This document shows positions 34,855 to 42,799 of a DNA stretch of 64,000 bases, piece after piece. Position numbers and translations under genes: made by a program. The stretch comes from Dietzia natronolimnaea (lineage in GTDB: Bacteria; Actinomycetota; Actinomycetes; Mycobacteriales; Mycobacteriaceae), in assembly GCF_039525805.1 (NCBI RefSeq), contig NZ_BAAAHZ010000019.1. The stretch is one strand, 5' to 3'. A model generated the notes under the pieces. The model searched no databases and had not been told where the DNA came from. It worked only from the letters and a program-made list of their open reading frames with translations. Within the stretch, counting starts at the first letter, position 1; the number at the start of each line of letters is the position of its first letter.

Positions 34855-36110
34855 GGCCGTGGCTCCCGGGGAAGACCGAGCACGCGCTCGGCGAGGATGT
34901 TGTGCTGGATCTCGTCGGTCCCGCCCGCGATGCGGTAGCCGGGGGCACCGAGGACGTGTTCGGTCCACGCCCAGGTCCCCCACCGCTCTCCGCGGAGAGT
35001 CAGTTCGGGGCCGATCAGGAGCCGGACCGTCTCGGACGTGCGGGCCATTGTGTCCGTGGCGAGCAACTTGCCCACCGACGCCTCGGGGCCGGGCTCGCGC
35101 CCGGCACCGACGGCGGCCGCCACGCGCATGCCCACCAGTCGCTGGACGAAGCTGCGGGTGACGAGGTCCGCGACCGCGTCCCGCTCCAGTGCGTCGAGTT
35201 CGCGACCGGCGTTGCGGGCCAGCTCGACCGCCTGGTCGGCGTTGTCCAGACCCAGGTTCCCGGAGTCCAGTCGTTCGGCCGCGAGAACGGTGAGGGCGAC
35301 CTTCCAGCCCTGCCCGACCGGGCCGAGCCGGTAGGAATCGTCCAGCTCGACGTCCTCGATCAGGACCTCGTTGAACGAGGTACCGCCGGTCATCTGCCGG
35401 ATGGGGCGGACGGTGATGCCGGGGGCGTCCATGGGGACGATGAAGACGGTGAGCCCCTGATGCTTGGGCACGTCCGGATCCGTGCGGCACACGGCGACGC
35501 CGTAGTCGGACACCCCGGCGCCGGAGGTCCACACCTTGGAGCCGCTCAGCACCCAGCGTCCGTCCTTCTGCACCGCCCGGGTTCGGACCGCGGCCAGGTC
35601 GGACCCGGCCTCGGTCTCGGAGAACAACTGGCAGGCGATGAGGTCGGTCCGCAGCATCGCCCGGACGTACTGCGCCCGCTGCTCCTCCGTGCCCCACTGC
35701 GCGATCGTCGGGGCGATCAGTTGCTGGGTCACCGGGAACATCTCGGTGCGCTGCGGGAGGTCGTAGTCCGCCTCAAGGCGCCGGAAGGCGAGGTCGTAGG
35801 CGATCGGCAGGTCCCGCCCGCCGTACTCCGAGCCCCAGGTGACGGCGCCGAAGCCCGCGTCGAACTTGGCCTGCTCGTAGGTGCGCCGGCGGTCGGTCTC
35901 CTCGCGCTCCTGCTCGGCGGTCCAGTTCTCGAACACCACGACGGCGTCCGGGCCCTCTCCCCAGGGACGGGACTGACGGGGGCTGGCGACCGACTCCAGC
36001 CACTGACGGGCTGCGTCGAGGAAGCCCCGGAGCCCGTCGTGCTGGTCGACGCCGTTCTGGTCGACGCCGTTCTGATCGGTGCCGTACTGATCGGTGGTCG
36101 TGCCGGTCAT
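34851..36110 (-). CDS. Acyl-CoA dehydrogenase lacking the canonical catalytic Glu
   Basis: 419-residue ACAD of the kind found in heteromeric steroid-type dehydrogenases: FGAVTWGSEYGGRDLP, FSETEAGSDLAAV, SGSKVWTSGA. The base position reads IAGGTDEIQHN, Gly instead of Glu, so the base is elsewhere or the protein works with a partner such as 51591. The N-terminus (residues 6-20) carries a [TV]DQxG repeat from a 15-base tandem repeat. ATG 36110 overlaps the thiolase-like stop (ATGA); an in-frame start at 36137 is less likely. Confidence 0.9.
   Translation of the reverse strand: MTGTTTDQYGTDQNGVDQNGVDQHDGLRGFLDAARQWLESVASPRQSRPWGEGPDAVVVFENWTAEQEREETDRRRTYEQAKFDAGFGAVTWGSEYGGRDLPIAYDLAFRRLEADYDLPQRTEMFPVTQQLIAPTIAQWGTEEQRAQYVRAMLRTDLIACQLFSETEAGSDLAAVRTRAVQKDGRWVLSGSKVWTSGAGVSDYGVAVCRTDPDVPKHQGLTVFIVPMDAPGITVRPIRQMTGGTSFNEVLIEDVELDDSYRLGPVGQGWKVALTVLAAERLDSGNLGLDNADQAVELARNAGRELDALERDAVADLVTRSFVQRLVGMRVAAAVGAGREPGPEASVGKLLATDTMARTSETVRLLIGPELTLRGERWGTWAWTEHVLGAPGYRIAGGTDEIQHNILAERVLGLPREPRP
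36043..36087 (-). repeat. 15-bp in-frame tandem repeat in the ACAD N-terminus
   Basis: Plus-strand unit TGGTCGACGCCGTTC occurs twice exactly (36043-36057, 36058-36072), then a variant TGATCGGTGCCGTAC (36073-36087). It encodes repeated DQNG[VT] residues of a poorly conserved N-terminal tail. Confidence 0.8.
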
Positions 36111-37264
36111 CGCCGGCCTCCTTCCAGGACGGTGCACGCGCTGATGCCGGGCGCTCCGTACACGTGGGTGAATCCGAGCCGCGGGTCGCCGGGGACCTGG
36201 CGTTCGCCGGCCTCGCCGCGCAACTGGGTGACGATCTCGTGGACCTGACGCAGGCCGGAAGCGCCGATCGGCTCACCGTTGGCCAGGCATCCGCCGTCAG
36301 TGTTGACGGGCAGGCGGCCGCCGATCTCGGTCTCCCCGCGCTCGAGCATCCCCTCCTGCTGGCCGTCCTCGCAGAAGCCGCACTCGGACAGGTGCATGAT
36401 CTCCGCACCCGACTCGGTGTCCTGGAGTTGGGCCACGTCGATGTCCGCGGGGGACACGCCCGCCGTCTCGAACGCTCGACGTGCCACCACGGTGCTCACA
36501 CTGCTGGGCTCGCCCTGGCCCTGGACGGACGGGGCGAAGACCTCGAAGGACCCGAAGGGCCGGGTGCCCGTGGACACCGCGCGGACCGCGACCGCGCGGC
36601 CGCCCATCCGGGCCGCGACCGACTCGGAGGCGAGCAGGATCGCGGCACCGCCCTCCCCCGGGTTGCAGAACATGAACTGCGTGAGCGGGTCGTTGACCAT
36701 CGGCGAGGCGGCGATCTCCTCGAGCGTCTTGGGATCGCGCCGCCAGGCGTTCGGGTTGAGCGAGCCGTTGCGGTAGGCCTTCTCCGCCACCCGGGCCAGC
36801 GTGGTCTCCGAGATGCCGTGCCGGGCCATGTACCGCGTGATCTTCATCGCGAAGAACTGGGTGGTGACCATGAGACCGTGGGAGCCGTAGCCTTCGGTCA
36901 GGCCCCACTCCTCCGGCTTGGGGTCGAACGCGCCGCGGGGGTGCTTGTCGAACCCGACGGCGAGCGCCACCTCGGCGGCTCCGGAGCGGATCGCGTTGAT
37001 GGCGGAGACGAGGGCGCTGCCCCCGGTCGCGCACCCGTTCTTGACGTTGGTGAACGGGATCCCGGTCAGGCCCAGATCGGCGACGAGCGTGTCCGCGAGT
37101 CCGGAACCGTCACTGCCGCCGAAGGCGATCTGGACGTCGGACCACTGAAGGCCGGCGTCGGCGAGCGCGGTGCGGATGGCGGTGACGGCCATCTGGCGGC
37201 CGGTCACCCCGTCCTGTCGGCCGAACTTCGACAGCCCGGCGCCGACGATGTGTACGTCCGACAT
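36107..37264 (-). CDS. SCP-x/Ltp2-like thiolase-fold protein
   Basis: 385-residue lipid-transfer/thiolase-fold protein: IVGAGLSKFGRQDGVT, Cys in VKNGCATGGSALVSAINAI, MFCNPGEGGAAILLAS, LQDTESGAEIMHLSECGFCEDG, NTDGGCLANGEPIGASGLRQVHEI, HVYGAPG. Ltp2-type proteins paired with DUF35 partners act as retro-aldolases in steroid side-chain degradation. The adjoining DUF35 gene (one-base overlap TGATG at 37264) makes this the leading hypothesis; a beta-ketothiolase is the alternative. Middle of the ten-gene operon. Confidence 0.9.
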   Translation of the reverse strand: MSDVHIVGAGLSKFGRQDGVTGRQMAVTAIRTALADAGLQWSDVQIAFGGSDGSGLADTLVADLGLTGIPFTNVKNGCATGGSALVSAINAIRSGAAEVALAVGFDKHPRGAFDPKPEEWGLTEGYGSHGLMVTTQFFAMKITRYMARHGISETTLARVAEKAYRNGSLNPNAWRRDPKTLEEIAASPMVNDPLTQFMFCNPGEGGAAILLASESVAARMGGRAVAVRAVSTGTRPFGSFEVFAPSVQGQGEPSSVSTVVARRAFETAGVSPADIDVAQLQDTESGAEIMHLSECGFCEDGQQEGMLERGETEIGGRLPVNTDGGCLANGEPIGASGLRQVHEIVTQLRGEAGERQVPGDPRLGFTHVYGAPGISACTVLEGGRR

Positions 37265-37677
37265 CAGACCTCCTCGGTGGTTGCGGCGGTGGTCGTGGAG
37301 GCATTCGTCGTGGTGAGTGCGCCGGCGAGCGCGAAGCTCGGCACCGGATCGGACTCGACCAGGACGACCTCCCGGCCGATCAGGTCGATCGGCGACGTGC
37401 CGTCCAGCAGGGCCTCGACCTTGACGCCCTCCGGGAGTTCGACGTAGCCGACGGCGTAGGGGCGGAAGCCCCCGGCCGGCGGTACATACGGCGGCGACTT
37501 CGGGGGGAACCGCTGGATGGTCGCGGTCCACACCGTGCCGGTGGTGGACAGGTCGATCTCGATGGTCTCGGACCCACCGCAGCGCTGACAGGTCACGGAG
37601 GCGGGAAACGCCACGGTCTCGCAGTGCTCGCACCGACTCCCCCGCAACCGCGGTGAGAGGGTCTGGTTCTCGGTCAT
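37264..37677 (-). CDS. DUF35 zinc-ribbon/OB-fold protein
   Basis: 137-residue protein: an N-terminal zinc ribbon (CEHCET then CQRCGG) followed by an OB fold (GTVWTATIQRFPPKSPPYVPPAGGFRPYAVGYVELPEGVKVEALLDG) and a Thr/Ala-rich tail. DUF35 proteins form complexes with thiolase-fold partners and can build the acyl-CoA binding site of Ltp2 aldolases. ATG 37677 has AGGAG 8 bases upstream; the GTG at 37686 is too close to it. It should work with 36107-37264. Confidence 0.9.
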   Translation of the reverse strand: MTENQTLSPRLRGSRCEHCETVAFPASVTCQRCGGSETIEIDLSTTGTVWTATIQRFPPKSPPYVPPAGGFRPYAVGYVELPEGVKVEALLDGTSPIDLIGREVVLVESDPVPSFALAGALTTTNASTTTAATTEEV

Positions 37678-37732
37678 CGTGTGCACTCCTGGCTTCCGTA
37701 GAATTTTCCCGCTCCGTGATCAGACCGTCAGA

Positions 37733-38521
37733 TCAGCGGCCGACCCACTTCGGCTCGCGCTTCTCGAGGAATGCCTTGATGCCCTCCTTGCCGTCCTCCG
37801 ACTGCAGCGAGTTGCCCACGGCGAAGTGCTCCATGATCATGAGCGACTTGATGTCGGCGTCCAGGCCCTGGTTCACGGCCATCTTGGTGAGCTTCATCAT
37901 GAACGGGCTCTTGTCAGTCAGCTGCCCGATGAACTCCTCGACGCACTCGTCGAGCTTGTCGGCGGGGGCCGAGTCGTTGATGAGGTCGAAGTCCTTCGCC
38001 TCCTGGCCCGAGAGGAGCTTGCCGGTGAGCATGAGCTCCTTGGTCTTGCGCAGACCGATCATCCGCGGGAGGCGGTAGATCGGGCCGGCGCCACCGAAGA
38101 GGGCGCGACGGATGTGGAAGTCGCCGATCTTGGCGTCGTCCGAGGCGATCGCGAAGTCGCAGGAGATCATGAGCTCGAAGCCACCGGCGGTGACGTAGCC
38201 CTCGAGGACGGCCACGGACGGCGTGTTCATCGAGTAGAGGCGGTCGCACACCTGGGCCGAGAGGACGCCGACGTCCATGGCGTTGGTGGTGCCGACGAAG
38301 TCGCCCAGCAGCTCGTCGAGGTCGAAGCCCGAGCAGAACTGGTTCTGGACGCCGCGGAGCACGAGCACCTTGAGCTCCGGATCCGCGTCGACCTCCTTGA
38401 TGATCTCGTCGAGGCGGTGGAGCAATTCCACCGTGACGGCGTTCTTCTTGTGCGGCCGGTTGAGCCACACGCGGGCGACGTCGCCGTCCTTCTCCAACAG
38501 AACGTGATCGGTCTGAACCAT
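37733..38521 (-). CDS. Enoyl-CoA hydratase/isomerase family protein
   Basis: 262-residue crotonase-fold protein: RPHKKNAVT, oxyanion-hole CSGFDLDE and GYVTAGGFELMISCD. The first catalytic Glu (GGFEL) is kept, but at the second site (FGxPE in hydratases) it has IGDFHIRR, His for Glu. It may therefore be an isomerase or a C-C hydrolase-like crotonase rather than a classical hydratase. ATG 38521; the AAGGGAAAG upstream serves as ribosome-binding site. First gene of the ten-gene operon running to 28428, with operator site C just upstream. Confidence 0.9.
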   Translation of the reverse strand: MVQTDHVLLEKDGDVARVWLNRPHKKNAVTVELLHRLDEIIKEVDADPELKVLVLRGVQNQFCSGFDLDELLGDFVGTTNAMDVGVLSAQVCDRLYSMNTPSVAVLEGYVTAGGFELMISCDFAIASDDAKIGDFHIRRALFGGAGPIYRLPRMIGLRKTKELMLTGKLLSGQEAKDFDLINDSAPADKLDECVEEFIGQLTDKSPFMMKLTKMAVNQGLDADIKSLMIMEHFAVGNSLQSEDGKEGIKAFLEKREPKWVGR

Positions 38522-38549
38522 GATCTTTCCCTTTCGTGGAACTTCCTGA

Positions 38550-38564
38550 ACTGGATTCAGTTCA
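38550..38564 (-). promoter_or_regulatory. Block operator site C (upstream of the ten-gene operon)
   Basis: Plus-strand reading ACTGGATTCAGTTCA, one mismatch to ACTGAAnTnAnTTCA, centred about 36 bases before the enoyl-CoA hydratase start. A second weak copy GCTGAACTTGGTTCG lies at 38601-38615. Confidence 0.65.
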
Positions 38565-38646
38565 TGTTTACCGTGTCGTGATGGTCTAGTCAAGCCTTCG
38601 GCTGAACTTGGTTCGATCGGGTCCCTGACGGACCGGTTGTGCCAGT

Positions 38647-39756
38647 TCAGACCAGTGAAGCGGCCTGAGTGAGCGGGTAGATCTTGAGGCTCTCCGAGCG
38701 GAAACTGATGACGACGGGTTCGCCCCTCTTCGACCGGCGGAGCCAGTCCCCGTGGACCGCAGCGGAGGCGCGCAACCGATATTCCTCCGGCCCCGCACCC
38801 ACCTGCACGTCGTAGTACCGGCCGCCGAACTCCGCCGACAGCAGCGTGGCGTCGAGAGTGATCTCCTGTTGTGAGACGTCCTCGTCCGGCCGGTGGAGAC
38901 TGATGTCATCCGGCCACAGACGGGCGGATACGGCTCGGTTGTCGCCCGTCTCGCACCGCAGGGGCAGTTCGGTGCCGGCCGCCGTGGTCCATTCCAGCCC
39001 GGAGCGGTGGAGCTCGAGCCGGTTGGACATCCCGATGAAGTCGGCCACGTATTCACTACTCGGGTTGTCGAACACGTCCTGCGGGGTCGCGAGTTGTTCG
39101 ATCTTCCCCTGCTTCATGATCGCGAGGCGATCCCCGAGGGCGAACGCCTCGGAGTGGTCGTGGGTGACGAAGACCGCGCCGAACCCGAGCTCGTCGTGCA
39201 GCCGGCGGATCTCGGTGCGCACCTGGTCACGGAGCAACGCGTCGAGGTTGCTGAGCGGTTCGTCGAACAGGACGAGGTCCGGCCGCGCCGCCATCCCGCG
39301 GGCGACGGCGATCCGCTGCTGCTGGCCACCGCTCAGCTGCGAGGGGTAGCGGTCGAGCAGGTGGCCACAGTCGACCATGTCGGCGGCCTGCTCCACGCGT
39401 CCGGAGTTGAGAGCCTCCTTCATCTTGCGTGCCTTGAGCGGGTACGCGATGTTCTTCCGCACCGTCATGTTGGGCCACAGGGCGTAGGACTGGAACACCA
39501 TGCCGATGCTCCGCTTGTTGGGCGGGACGTTGACCCGGTCACCGGAGTCGAACATCGGCTTGCCGTCGAAGGTGATCGACCCCTTCTCCGGAGTCTCGAG
39601 GCCGGCGAGACAGCGGAGAGTGGTGGTCTTGCCACACCCACTCGGCCCGAGCAGGACCAGGAACTCCCCGGCGTCGATCTCCAGATCGAGTTCGTCGACG
39701 ACGATGTTGTTGCCGTATTGCTTGGTGAGACCGGAGATCTCGATTTTCGCGGTCAT
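38647..39756 (-). CDS. ABC transporter ATPase, FbpC/PotA-like
   Basis: 369-residue importer ATPase: Walker A GPSGCGKTT (37-45), signature LSGGQQQR (141-148), Walker B VLFDEP (162-167), H-loop THDHSEA, and a C-terminal TOBE region (about 290-369). The sequence type is that of ferric/spermidine/AEP importers (CUT1-like). It energises the permease at 39839. In the same direction the binding proteins and permease lie upstream, completing an importer. Part of a catabolic block, so an organic substrate is more likely than iron (inference). Confidence 0.92.
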   Translation of the reverse strand: MTAKIEISGLTKQYGNNIVVDELDLEIDAGEFLVLLGPSGCGKTTTLRCLAGLETPEKGSITFDGKPMFDSGDRVNVPPNKRSIGMVFQSYALWPNMTVRKNIAYPLKARKMKEALNSGRVEQAADMVDCGHLLDRYPSQLSGGQQQRIAVARGMAARPDLVLFDEPLSNLDALLRDQVRTEIRRLHDELGFGAVFVTHDHSEAFALGDRLAIMKQGKIEQLATPQDVFDNPSSEYVADFIGMSNRLELHRSGLEWTTAAGTELPLRCETGDNRAVSARLWPDDISLHRPDEDVSQQEITLDATLLSAEFGGRYYDVQVGAGPEEYRLRASAAVHGDWLRRSKRGEPVVISFRSESLKIYPLTQAASLV

Positions 39757-39838
39757 TGGTCTTCCTCACATTCACGCCGGCGGGATCGCTCGGCTCGGTC
39801 ACCTATGAACAGGGCGGGCATGCGCCCGCGGGACGACA

Positions 39839-41512
39839 TCACAGCTTCTCCAGCACGTTGCGTCCGCCGATCAGCATCGCCACCGCGACGCCCGCACCCG
39901 TGACCGCGGACATGAGGATCGCCATGGCCGCGACGAGGGTGTAGGAACCGTTGCTCCAGTGGTCGTAGAGCAGGGTGCCCATCACCTGGGTGGTCGCGGA
40001 GCGGACCATGAGCGAGGCCGCGAACTCGTGGGTCAGGAGGATGAACATCAGCGCGATCGAGCTGAGGATCGTCGGCCGGAGCATCGGCAGGGTGATCCTC
40101 GCCATCGTCGCCACCGGGCCGGCTCCCGACACCGCCGAGGCCTCCTCGTACTTGTCGCCCATCGAGATAAGCGCGGTCAGCTGCATACGGGTGGCGAACG
40201 GGATCATGAGCACCACGTAGACGAGGATGATGACGGCCTTGGTCCCGTAGAGGATCAACGGTGGTTCGGTGTAGGTGAGCAGGAAGCCGACGCCGAAGAT
40301 GACGGCGGGGATGCCCATCGGCAACGCCGTGATGAGGTCGGCGACCGTGCGCAGGATGCGCAGGTCCTGTCTCCGCACCATGAGGTTCGCGACCCCGAAG
40401 CCGATGGGGACACAGATCAGCACGGCGACTATCGACGTCACGACACTCGTGACGACCGAGTCGACGATGCCCGGGGTGGTGACCAGAGCCCTGTAGTTGC
40501 TCAGAGTGAACAGGTCCCAGGACAGTGATCCCGACCAGAACGGGGTCAGGGACACGATGATCACACCCGCGAGCGGGAGGATGAGGGCGACCAGACCATA
40601 TAGTGCGACGATCGCTGTGGCCCAGTGCGAGGACCCTCCGACCGGGGAGAAGGACTTCCCCCCATGGGTGACGAACCGGGTCTGGTTGCCCAGGAGCGCC
40701 CGCTGGCCAAAGACCACGATGATGCCCATGATGACCAGCGGGGAACCCGCCGCCGCGGCGGCGGCGAAGTTGATGGGCGATTCCGAGGCCCGGAGGTACA
40801 TCTCGGTGGCCAGCACCTTGACGCCCTCGTTCTGGCCCAGCAGGAGGGGCGCGGTGAACTGACCGAGGCCCAGCAGCAGTGCCACACCGGCTCCGTAGAC
40901 CAGCGACGGTCGCAGGAGGGGTAGGACCACCTTGAAGAACGTCCCGATAGTCGTGGATCCGGCGATCTGGGCGGCCTCGAGGTGCTCGCCGCTGATGTTC
41001 TGCATCCCGGCGCTGACGAAGAGGTACACGAACGAGGTGAGGCTGAACCCGGTGATGATGATGATCCAGGTGGGGCTGTACACGTTCACCGGCCCCGAGT
41101 TCAGATCACTCCACCACGGCAGCATCCGCAACAGGATGTTGATGTAACCCGGCCCCGGGGAGAGCAGGAAGGCGAACCCCACGACGTTGGCGACCGACGG
41201 GATGACGATCGGCAGGATCGGGACCAGACGCAGGAAGCCCATGCGGCGCGGCAACCGGGTAGTGGCAAAAGCGAGGACGGTGCCGCACACCATCGCGATC
41301 ACCAGCGAGAAGAACGCGAGTGCCGCGGTGGTCTGCAAGGTGCTGACGATGTCGGCCCTGCCGTACTGCGATCGGTAGCCGGCCGCACCGTTCTCGAACG
41401 CCAGTGACTGGAGCTTGAAGAGCGGCCAGACCACCAGGTACGCGAGCACCAGGATCAATGCCGCGTACATCACTCGGTGTCGCCATATCGATAGCGGACC
41501 AGAACTTTTCAT
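39839..41512 (-). CDS. ABC transporter permease, fused FbpB-type
   Basis: 557-residue inner-membrane permease with two BPD_transp_1 modules in one chain, about 12 helices. Each half carries an EAA loop that contacts the ATPase: EHLEAAQIAGSTTIGTFFKVVLP and YEEASAVSGAGPVATMARITLP. Fused permeases of this length are typical of ferric-type (FbpB) and related importers. ATG 41512 follows a 100-base gap with a strong hairpin after the binding-protein gene. A small hairpin (GCGGGC/GCCCGC, 39814-39829) separates it from the ATPase gene. Confidence 0.93.
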   Translation of the reverse strand: MKSSGPLSIWRHRVMYAALILVLAYLVVWPLFKLQSLAFENGAAGYRSQYGRADIVSTLQTTAALAFFSLVIAMVCGTVLAFATTRLPRRMGFLRLVPILPIVIPSVANVVGFAFLLSPGPGYINILLRMLPWWSDLNSGPVNVYSPTWIIIITGFSLTSFVYLFVSAGMQNISGEHLEAAQIAGSTTIGTFFKVVLPLLRPSLVYGAGVALLLGLGQFTAPLLLGQNEGVKVLATEMYLRASESPINFAAAAAAGSPLVIMGIIVVFGQRALLGNQTRFVTHGGKSFSPVGGSSHWATAIVALYGLVALILPLAGVIIVSLTPFWSGSLSWDLFTLSNYRALVTTPGIVDSVVTSVVTSIVAVLICVPIGFGVANLMVRRQDLRILRTVADLITALPMGIPAVIFGVGFLLTYTEPPLILYGTKAVIILVYVVLMIPFATRMQLTALISMGDKYEEASAVSGAGPVATMARITLPMLRPTILSSIALMFILLTHEFAASLMVRSATTQVMGTLLYDHWSNGSYTLVAAMAILMSAVTGAGVAVAMLIGGRNVLEKL

Positions 41513-41568
41513 GTCGATCGGACCTCAGCTCGGAGTAGTACGTTGCGGGATCGGCGGGGTGCGGGCGA

Positions 41569-41605
41569 CCGGCCCGCGGTGAGGGAGAACCTCACTGCGG
41601 GCCGG
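41569..41605 (-). terminator. Intercistronic hairpin between binding protein and permease
   Basis: A 16-bp stem (41569-41584 with 41590-41605; one G-T pair) around a GAGAA loop, in the gap after the 41613 stop and before the permease start. Its position suggests partial termination or 3'-end protection, which would make binding protein in excess over permease, as in many ABC operons. No T tract is present. Confidence 0.7.
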
Positions 41606-41612
41606 CTGGTGC

Positions 41613-42665
41613 TCAGCCCAGGAACAGCTGTTCCCACTGGGCCTGGTACGCCTCGACCGACTCGGGATCGAGGGTGTCCGGGTCGCCCAGTTCGACGTCC
41701 TGCGCGGTGACTGTCGAGCCCGGAACCCCGGTGCCCGGGACGTCCGGGAGGACGGAGAGGTAGTCGGCGGAGATGGCCTCCTGGCCCTCGGGCGTGATCA
41801 GGAAGTCGGCCAGGAGCTGCGCCGCGTTCGGGTTGGGCGCCGAGGCGAGGACGTGCGAGTACCAGGGCACGCCCCACGGGTTCTCGGGCAGCGCGAAGTC
41901 GACCGGAGCACCCTTCTCTTTCTCGGTGAGGACGTTGCTCGCAGCCATCGGCGCCACCCACACCTCACCGGAGGCCAGAGCCTGGGTGATCGCGACCGCA
42001 CTCGAGTAGATGCGCGGGTTGGTCTCGGCCAGCCGCTCGAGGTAGTTCTCGCCGTAGTCCACGTCGATCTTGCGGTACATGTCGACGTAGGTCGGGATGC
42101 CGTTCGGGTTCTGGATGCCGACCTTGCCGTCGAACCGGGGGGCGAGGGCGTCGTCGGGCGTCTCCAACCCCTCGGGGACCTCCGCCGTGTTCCATCCGAG
42201 GCCGAACACCGTCGCGCTGGTGAGGAAGAACTTGTCCTCGAGCACGCTCTCCTCGGGGTCGTAGTCGGGGTTCTCGAGCGAGGGGGCCACGACCTCGGCC
42301 GAGTAGTCGGTGTCGAAGCTCCGGTTGATCCACCCCGCGTCAGTGGTCATGTGGACGTCCGCGACGCCGGACCCGGTGCTGTTCTCCACCTCGATCTTCG
42401 GCAGGATGTCCGCGTCCGTCCCCCGGACGTAGGTGAGGGTGATGCCGGGGTACTCCGCCTCGAACGCCCGCTTGAGCGCCTCGAGGTTGTCCGGGGAGTG
42501 CGTGGAGTAGATCGTCACGCTCCCCTCCTCCTGGGCGGCCGTGACGATCTCGTCCCACGATCCCGCGAGCTCGGAGCCCGATCCGGAGTCCGAACCGCAC
42601 CCTGACAGGATCAGCGCGAGCGCTGCCCCGCTGGCGACGGTGGCCTTGATTCTGGAAAAGCGCAT
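41613..42665 (-). CDS. Periplasmic-type substrate-binding lipoprotein (copy 1)
   Basis: 350-residue extracellular solute-binding lipoprotein of the ferric-binding-like (type 2) class. The signal peptide ends in a lipobox LILSGC with Cys23 as the lipidated residue, then SWDEIVTAAQEEGSVTIYSTHS, YVRGTDADILPKIEVE, DVHMTTDAGW, ITQALASGEVWVAP, FLITPEGQEAIS. Its paralogue lies immediately upstream (42800). It has its own operator site (D) 42 bases before the start. Ligand unknown; carboxylate ligands are known for this fold. Confidence 0.92.
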   Translation of the reverse strand: MRFSRIKATVASGAALALILSGCGSDSGSGSELAGSWDEIVTAAQEEGSVTIYSTHSPDNLEALKRAFEAEYPGITLTYVRGTDADILPKIEVENSTGSGVADVHMTTDAGWINRSFDTDYSAEVVAPSLENPDYDPEESVLEDKFFLTSATVFGLGWNTAEVPEGLETPDDALAPRFDGKVGIQNPNGIPTYVDMYRKIDVDYGENYLERLAETNPRIYSSAVAITQALASGEVWVAPMAASNVLTEKEKGAPVDFALPENPWGVPWYSHVLASAPNPNAAQLLADFLITPEGQEAISADYLSVLPDVPGTGVPGSTVTAQDVELGDPDTLDPESVEAYQAQWEQLFLG

Positions 42666-42706
42666 CGCTTCCCTTCCTTCCGCGGCTGCTCCCTCGAGAG
42701 CCGAAT

Positions 42707-42721
42707 TGAACTAACTTCAGG
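42707..42721 (-). promoter_or_regulatory. Block operator site D (upstream of binding protein 1)
   Basis: Minus-strand CCTGAAGTTAGTTCA, one mismatch from the consensus. It lies in the 134-base gap between the two binding-protein genes, so copy 1 can be transcribed from its own promoter. Confidence 0.65.
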
Positions 42722-42799
42722 TTGAGACTATGACTCAGGTCACCCGAAAGCAAGAGCTGAGATCTGTTAACTTCTCTCCATCCACTTCCGGGTGCACGT

